Positions 59,319 through 64,000 of a stretch of 64,000 nucleotides of DNA are shown here, in pieces. The notes under the pieces are model-generated. The model was not told the DNA's origin, did no database searches, and saw nothing but the letters and a program-made list of their open reading frames with translations. Both the position numbers and the translations under genes were made by a program. Source of the stretch: Daejeonia sp002484105 (GTDB lineage Bacteria; Bacteroidota; Bacteroidia; Flavobacteriales; Weeksellaceae); NCBI RefSeq assembly GCF_051175565.1, contig NZ_CP195105.1, forward strand, positions 1,488,001 to 1,552,000. The letters are read 5' to 3'. Within the stretch, counting starts at the first letter, position 1. Each line of letters starts with the position of its first letter.

Positions 59319-60755
59319 ATGACTTTGGTGGCACAGAATCTCACCCCTAAACAAAAGGCTTTAGCAATCAATCTCGATCCTACCATCTATGGAACATTTG
59401 CGGAAATCGGTGCCGGGCAGGAAACTGTCCGACATTTTTTCAGGGCAGGCGGTGCTTCAGGAACCATTGCCAAGGCGATGTCTGCTTATGACAAAGACTT
59501 CAGTGACGCTATCTATGGCAAAGAACCCAAAAACAGGTACGTTACCCAGAACCGACTCCGCAAAATGCTGCGCTATGAGGTGTCTCTCGTGGAAGAAAGA
59601 ATTTCCAGGGAAAAGAATCCCAACAGCAAGTTTTTTTCCTATGCCAATACGGTAACGACAATTAATTTTGACAAAACACTGGCAGGACACGGATGGGTGG
59701 GTATCCGCTTTCAGGGGGCATACAATCAGGATTACAACGAGATTGTGATCCATATTAAATTCAAGGAAAATGATGCTACACTGCAGCAGGAAACCCTTGG
59801 GAAACTCGGCGTTAATCTGATCTACGGCGCTTTTTATTACAGCGACAACCCCAGAAAACTTATCGCTTCCCTTTATGACGATATCCCACTCGTGAATCTG
59901 GAAATTGATATGATTGATTTCTCAGGGCCGGATTTCGAATATGTAGACAACCGTCTGATGTCTCTCCAGCTGGTGAAATCGGGAATGACGGAGGCTGTTA
60001 TCTTCTCGCCGGAAGGCAACAATATGCTGCCGGCAGATTTACTGTACAAAAAAAATATTTTCGCAGTACGCGGGAGCTTCAGGCCGGTAACGCTGGTCAA
60101 CACCGATATGTTTGTAAATGGTCTGGAAATGTTCATGAAAGATGTAGACTGCAGTGAAGACGAGGTGGAAGTACTCTTCGAAATTACCATTGCCAACCTA
60201 CGCGCTGCAGGGGATATTGACGAACGCGATTTCCTTGACAGAGTAGACGTTCTGAGCAAACTGGGATATAATGTAATGATTTCCAACTTTTCGGAATACT
60301 ACCGCCTTATCGATTATTTTGCAGGATATACCAACCGACATATCGGCATTGCGATGGGCGTAAATAATCTGCTGGATGTTTTTGACGAAAATTATTACAA
60401 CAATCTATCAGGAGGAATTCTTGAAGCTTTCGGAAAAATTTTCCGTAAAGATATGCGCGTGTATCTGTATCCTTATAAAGATCCGGAAACCCATGAACTT
60501 TGGACTTCGGACAACCTGAAAGTGAATGAAAACCTGAAAGACCTTTACAAATATTTCAAGAAGAACCGCCGTATTGTGGATATTCTCGCATACAACCCCG
60601 ATTATTCTGAAATCTATTCCCGCGAAATCCTGCAAAGCATCACCAAAAATGAATCCGGATGGGAAGACAAACTCCCCGAAGGGGTAGCAGAGATGATCAA
60701 GGAGCGCGGTATGTTCGGCTATAAAGATGAAGTTACACTTCAGGAATTCAAATAA
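59319..60755 (+). CDS. Conserved bacteroidal protein of uncertain function
   Basis: The ATG at 59319 (MTLVAQNLTPKQKALAINLD) is preferred to a TTG two codons upstream. I recognise a strongly conserved family by YGTFAEIGAGQETVRHFFRA and GGASGTIAKAMSAYDKDFSD, LGVNLIYGAFYYSDNPRKL, IFSPEGNNMLPADLLYKKN, and RGSFRPVTLVNTDM. Databases have labelled such proteins nicotinate-nucleotide adenylyltransferase or even TonB-dependent receptor; I see no HxGH nucleotidyltransferase motif, no signal peptide and no barrel, so neither name is supported. It looks soluble and cytoplasmic. The GAF gene follows after 7 bases. Confidence 0.8.
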   Translation: MTLVAQNLTPKQKALAINLDPTIYGTFAEIGAGQETVRHFFRAGGASGTIAKAMSAYDKDFSDAIYGKEPKNRYVTQNRLRKMLRYEVSLVEERISREKNPNSKFFSYANTVTTINFDKTLAGHGWVGIRFQGAYNQDYNEIVIHIKFKENDATLQQETLGKLGVNLIYGAFYYSDNPRKLIASLYDDIPLVNLEIDMIDFSGPDFEYVDNRLMSLQLVKSGMTEAVIFSPEGNNMLPADLLYKKNIFAVRGSFRPVTLVNTDMFVNGLEMFMKDVDCSEDEVEVLFEITIANLRAAGDIDERDFLDRVDVLSKLGYNVMISNFSEYYRLIDYFAGYTNRHIGIAMGVNNLLDVFDENYYNNLSGGILEAFGKIFRKDMRVYLYPYKDPETHELWTSDNLKVNENLKDLYKYFKKNRRIVDILAYNPDYSEIYSREILQSITKNESGWEDKLPEGVAEMIKERGMFGYKDEVTLQEFK

Positions 60756-60762
60756 ACCCATC

Positions 60763-61212
60763 ATGAACGAACTGAAAAAAAGACTTTCTGTAATCCTGGA
60801 AAGTCCTAAACATAAAACGGAAGAAAAACTGCAGAAAATCTGCTTTCTGCTCGATCAGGAAATTCCTTATTTCAACTGGACAGGTTTTTATTTTCGGAAT
60901 GGCGACAGAGAAGAACTGGTTTTGGGTCCCTATGTTGGCGCAGAAACCGAGCATACCGTCATTCCTTTTGGAAAAGGCATTTGCGGGCAGGTTGCCATAT
61001 CCAGCGAAACTTTCGTGGTGCCGGATGTATCCAAGGAAAGCAATTACCTGAGTTGTTCCGTTTCCACAAAATCAGAAATGGTTGTTCCGGTTTTTAAAGA
61101 TGGGGAAAATATCGGCCAGATTGATATTGATTCGCATCAGATTGATCCCTTTACTGATGATGACCGGAAAATGCTGGAATGGCTCTGTGCCGAAGTTTCG
61201 AAGATCTTGTAG
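60763..61212 (+). CDS. GAF-domain protein, free-methionine-sulfoxide-reductase-like
   Basis: I take the ATG at 60763 (MNELKKRLSVILESPKHKT); the open frame upstream overlaps the preceding gene. The 149-residue GAF domain has LVLGPYVG, PFGKGICGQVA, LSCSVSTKSEMVVPVF, GQIDIDSHQIDPFTDDD, matching fRMsr (MsrC), which reduces free methionine-R-sulfoxide. The cysteines corresponding to E. coli Cys94 and Cys118 are present, but the position of Cys84 is His. Enzyme activity is likely but not certain. Seven bases after the 59319 gene. Confidence 0.8.
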   Translation: MNELKKRLSVILESPKHKTEEKLQKICFLLDQEIPYFNWTGFYFRNGDREELVLGPYVGAETEHTVIPFGKGICGQVAISSETFVVPDVSKESNYLSCSVSTKSEMVVPVFKDGENIGQIDIDSHQIDPFTDDDRKMLEWLCAEVSKIL

Positions 61213-61350
61213 CGAAAAAAAACATATCTATCCTGTATCAAGTTGATGCTTTTTCTACAAATAAAGCCCGGCAGAGAAAAGTAGAAAAATTAAACATTAA
61301 GATGTCAGGGGTTCTGCCGGACTTTGGTAAGTATAGACTGAAAGATTTGG

Positions 61351-62265
61351 TCACTGTTGTTGCTGTTGCTGCTCAAAATATTTTTTCGGAATAATGGCCG
61401 GTATCAGTACCCGTTCCTGCTGCATTACGACTTCGTTGGTATCTTCAATAACATGGCCGTCTTCGTATCCCACACTGACATAAATACTGAGGTTCTGGTT
61501 GGCTATACCTTTAAAAGTACCGCTTACAGGCGAGCAGTCATTGAAATTTCTTCCTACAGATAGTTTGATATGCGTATCGGTCACCCAAATATTATTGGTG
61601 GGGTCAATGCCATACCAGCCATATTCATCCAGCCAGACTTCTACCCAGGCATGTGTAGCGCCCTGCCCGCGCATTCCGTTTTTATTGGGGCAGATATATC
61701 CGCTTACATACCGGCAGGTAATGCCCATTGTGCGCAGCATCTGGATAAGAATATGGGCAAGATCCTGGCAAACACCGCCGCCGATTTTCAGAATATCGTC
61801 CAGTGTGGTATAGGCATCGGTAATTCCTTTTTTATATTTGAAGTTGTTGTATACATATTCATTACACCATGCAGCCAGCTGTTTTTTATCGTCGGTTGCC
61901 GGAGCTTTGCGGATGATTTCAAGAATTTTGTCCTGTGAAACGATATGTTCGGGAAGGGTATAATCCAACCGCAGGATTTTCGGTAGTGGAAGCATCAGCT
62001 TTTTCGGATTGTTTTCTTTGTTCACCGTAATCCGGCTGTCAATTTTGATCAGCTGATGGGGTTCCGTAATGGTGAAAACGCCCACGCGGTTTCCCCAGTA
62101 GTCGATATAGAAATTGATGGAGGGATCTCCGGTAATAATCACATCCTGTGAGATAATATTCTGGTCATCGCTCTGGTACGGATATATTTTGACAAGATTT
62201 GTACAGTCGATAACTGGTGCGTCGTAGTGGTATTCCGTAATGTGCTGTATGGTATAGGTTGGCAT
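61351..62265 (-). CDS. Transglutaminase-like protein of the alpha-E/ATP-grasp operon
   Basis: 304-residue protein with the transglutaminase-like N-terminal domain (YTIQHITEYHYDAPVIDCTN) and a papain-like core carrying the triad: Cys in GGGVCQDLAHILIQMLR, His in GATHAWVEVWLDE, Asp in YGIDPTNNIWV. It ends in six glutamines. No signal peptide. It is the third gene of a minus-strand row (ATP-grasp, alpha-E, transglutaminase) seen together across many bacteria and thought to make and cut a peptide or amide-linked product. The alpha-E gene ends 11 bases upstream. Confidence 0.92.
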   Translation of the reverse strand: MPTYTIQHITEYHYDAPVIDCTNLVKIYPYQSDDQNIISQDVIITGDPSINFYIDYWGNRVGVFTITEPHQLIKIDSRITVNKENNPKKLMLPLPKILRLDYTLPEHIVSQDKILEIIRKAPATDDKKQLAAWCNEYVYNNFKYKKGITDAYTTLDDILKIGGGVCQDLAHILIQMLRTMGITCRYVSGYICPNKNGMRGQGATHAWVEVWLDEYGWYGIDPTNNIWVTDTHIKLSVGRNFNDCSPVSGTFKGIANQNLSIYVSVGYEDGHVIEDTNEVVMQQERVLIPAIIPKKYFEQQQQQQ

Positions 62266-62276
62266 TTTTTCTGGAT

Positions 62277-63218
62277 TTAATAATAAGAAAAGAAGATATG
62301 GCCGATACTTTCGGTAACTTTATAAACGCTGCCTTTGATGTCCCGGAAAAATGGGATGACACCGTTTTCCGTTACGCTGTCCGTTTCAGAATAATTGATT
62401 TTTGCGCTCAGCATACCGATTTCTTTCCGTAGTTTGTCGTTGTTGGGATTGGGGTTTTCATTAATGATATTCTGGGTGTAGCTTTTGATTCTGTTTACCG
62501 TAAAACTGATACTTCGCGTAAATTCTCTGTTGAAAAGCACCATATCCAAAACCTGAACACTATTGTTGCCGCTGCGGTAGTTTTTGATATAAAGCTCAAA
62601 TCCGCTCAGGCTCAGCAGAAAATTCTTCCAGTAAAGGATATTGTTGGCGGCTTCTGTAAAAACCTCTTCATGGTCGAATTTTTCCTCAGAAAGACTTAAA
62701 GTCAGGATGCAGCGTTCGCAGTATTTGCCCAGATTCATAAAATTCCACCCTTCGCCGCGGTGGTTAGTGTTGTCGAATACGCCAGCATACTTCTGGTTGT
62801 CTTCCTGAAGGGTAAACAGAAAATCCAGTTGCTTTTCTTTTCGGATTATTTCTTCCGGATCTGTTTTAATAAGTTTATGATATTTCCGGTTAATGGATTC
62901 CCAAACTTCCTTAGAAGTATGCTCCTGCACACCCCGTGCATTTTCGCGGGCTTTGGTGATGAGTTCCTTCAGCGAGTTATTACTGTCTCCGGCTATCAGC
63001 ATTCTGAAAACCTGGTTTGAGGGAGTCTCTTCCGGAACAAAAAGATCCGGATCAGAATAAAAGATTCTGGCAATGGCACCCCAGTCAAAATTATTCTTGG
63101 AATTGATCTGGAAATCATACGTTGATGAAAATCCTACAAGCAGAATTTTAGAAATAAAATCCAGGCGCTCCATATATCGTGACATCCAGAAAAGGCTGTC
63201 TGCAGTTCTTGATAACAT
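62277..63218 (-). CDS. Alpha-E domain protein
   Basis: All-helical protein of the alpha-E (DUF403) family, which accompanies circularly permuted ATP-grasp enzymes. MLSRTADSLFWMSRYMERLD at the N-terminus is diagnostic, then LLVGFSS, ITKARENARGVQEHTSKEVWE and WNFMNLGKYCERCILTLSL. 313 residues, normal length. Biochemical role not established. Starts 12 bases after the ATP-grasp gene ends. Confidence 0.93.
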   Translation of the reverse strand: MLSRTADSLFWMSRYMERLDFISKILLVGFSSTYDFQINSKNNFDWGAIARIFYSDPDLFVPEETPSNQVFRMLIAGDSNNSLKELITKARENARGVQEHTSKEVWESINRKYHKLIKTDPEEIIRKEKQLDFLFTLQEDNQKYAGVFDNTNHRGEGWNFMNLGKYCERCILTLSLSEEKFDHEEVFTEAANNILYWKNFLLSLSGFELYIKNYRSGNNSVQVLDMVLFNREFTRSISFTVNRIKSYTQNIINENPNPNNDKLRKEIGMLSAKINYSETDSVTENGVIPFFRDIKGSVYKVTESIGHIFFSYY

Positions 63219-63230
63219 ATTCTCTTAATA

Positions 63231-64000
63231 TTAACCGTTGATAACCCAAGTGTCCTTGCTGCCACCGCCCTGCGACGAGTTGACGATTTTGCTTCCCTCC
63301 ACCAGAGCCACTCTTGTCAGGCCGCCTGGCACAATGTCAATGCCTCCCGGTCCGTAAAGTGCAAAAGGTCTAAGGTCTACATGCCGCGCTTTCAGGTCGC
63401 CATCAATAAAGCACGGTGCCGAGCTCAGCGAAATGATGGGCTGCGAGATGTAGGATCTTGGATCTTCCTTCATGCATTGTATGGTTTCTGCCATGGTCTT
63501 GTCGTCTGCCTTTTCACCCATTACGAGGCCATAACCACCGCTTTCATTGGTTTTCTTGATGACGAGTTTGCGGAAATTTTTAATGGTATAGTCCAGTTCA
63601 TCAGGATTTTCCATCCGGTAAGTGGGAATATTGTTCAGGATAGGTGTTTCGTTGAGGTAATATTTAATCATATCCGGAACATAGACATAGACTGCTTTGT
63701 CGTCGGCAACACCGTTTCCCACTGCATTGATGATACTGACATTTCCTTTTCTGTAGACACTCATCAGGCCCGCTACACCCAGAGCGCTGTCTGAGCGGAA
63801 GACCAGTGGATCCAGAAATTCGTCATCCACACGGCGGTAGATTACGTCTACCTGCTCCAGCCCGCGAGTGGTTTTCATAAATACTTTCTGCTGATCAACG
63901 ACCAGATCGCGACCTTCTACGAGCTCTATTCCCATATATTTGGCCAGAAAAGCATGTTCGAAATAAGCGCTGTTGTATATGCCTGGTGTCAGAAGTACAA
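63231..64000 (-). CDS. Circularly permuted ATP-grasp protein (partial, 5' end outside window)
   Basis: The frame is open to the right edge, reading VLLTPGIYNSAYFEHAFLAK just before the first internal Met, so the N-terminal part lies outside. The visible 256 residues show the family's C-terminal features: GIELVEGRDLVVDQQKVFMK, VDVIYRRVDDEFLDPLVF, SVYRKGNVSIINAVGNGVAD, LVIKKTNESGGYGLVMGEKA, YISQPIISLSSAPCF and LRPFALYG, ending GGGSKDTWV. Such enzymes are predicted to form amide or peptide bonds with ATP. The alpha-E and transglutaminase genes follow in one operon. Confidence 0.93.
   Translation of the reverse strand, partial: VLLTPGIYNSAYFEHAFLAKYMGIELVEGRDLVVDQQKVFMKTTRGLEQVDVIYRRVDDEFLDPLVFRSDSALGVAGLMSVYRKGNVSIINAVGNGVADDKAVYVYVPDMIKYYLNETPILNNIPTYRMENPDELDYTIKNFRKLVIKKTNESGGYGLVMGEKADDKTMAETIQCMKEDPRSYISQPIISLSSAPCFIDGDLKARHVDLRPFALYGPGGIDIVPGGLTRVALVEGSKIVNSSQGGGSKDTWVING

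Noticed and set aside
61268..61320. Inverted repeat CCGGCAGA / TCTGCCGG between the GAF and transglutaminase genes
   Set aside because: The loop is 37 bases and no T run follows, so neither a terminator nor a known element can be supported.
1..64000. CRISPR arrays, prophage modules, restriction or toxin-antitoxin systems
   Set aside because: No regularly spaced direct repeats, no phage structural or integrase genes and no methylase/nuclease or toxin pairs were seen.

Overview
The window looks like chromosome of a member of the Flavobacteriia (Bacteroidota), most like the Chryseobacterium/Kaistella group of Weeksellaceae. This rests on promoters of the TAnnTTTG type at many gene starts, families that are largely confined to the phylum (GLPGLI, GSCFA, DUF5683, WbqC, a type IX secretion sorting tail, DUF6150), a LepB with a phylum-style N-terminal extension, and transposase pieces resembling the ISAon1 group. 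No database search was possible, so the taxonomy is inference.

Layout. 1-0.13 kb: C-terminal piece of a transposase. 0.28-2.5 kb: galK-galT for galactose use. 2.6-8 kb: DUF808 membrane protein, two exported proteins, a DEAD-box RNA helicase, small proteins. 8.2-13.2 kb: ssb, an HRDC protein, an acetyltransferase, hisS, a methyltransferase, tadA. 13.6-17.7 kb (minus strand): kdsD, a YcxB-like protein, tatC and an M1 peptidase. 17.9-25.9 kb: recQ, a GH92 mannosidase, an AT-rich glycosyltransferase/lpdA pair, a CvfB-like RNA-binding protein and tRNA-Pro. 26.3-30.3 kb: AraC-type regulator, a secreted carboxypeptidase-regulatory-like protein, a GLPGLI protein and a DUF2490 protein. 30.4-35.2 kb: PhoU-like protein plus Pit phosphate transporter, a polyprenyl synthase, a GSCFA protein and TatD.

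35.4-41 kb: obg, adk and hpt on the minus strand, divergent from a CoA-disulfide-reductase/rhodanese fusion, then purA. 41.2-48.6 kb: tonB, then parA-parB-DUF5683-dapB-lepB-wbqC-cpdP. 48.6-51.7 kb: subtilisin-like protease, lipocalin lipoprotein and OmpA lipoprotein. 51.8-55.7 kb: a four-gene set that matches, step for step, the mycobacterial route to polyprenyl-phosphate-D-arabinofuranose (UbiA-type phosphoribosyltransferase, DprE1-like oxidase, DprE2-like reductase, HAD phosphatase), followed by a small secreted repeat protein. 55.8-58.4 kb: cysteine desulfurase, trxA, three identical tandem tRNA-Asp genes, an internally deleted IS with both ends, and tRNA-Leu. 58.5-64 kb: PhnP-like hydrolase, a conserved family of uncertain function, a GAF protein, and the transglutaminase / alpha-E / circularly permuted ATP-grasp operon that leaves the window on the right.

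Most of the window is housekeeping. The parts most worth a second look are the arabinose-donor operon with its altered DprE1 active site, an inverted pair of perfect DnaA boxes in front of parAB, a CRP-like operator between hpt and the CoA-disulfide reductase, the tail-duplicated IS derivative, and a RecQ that has lost its zinc cysteines.
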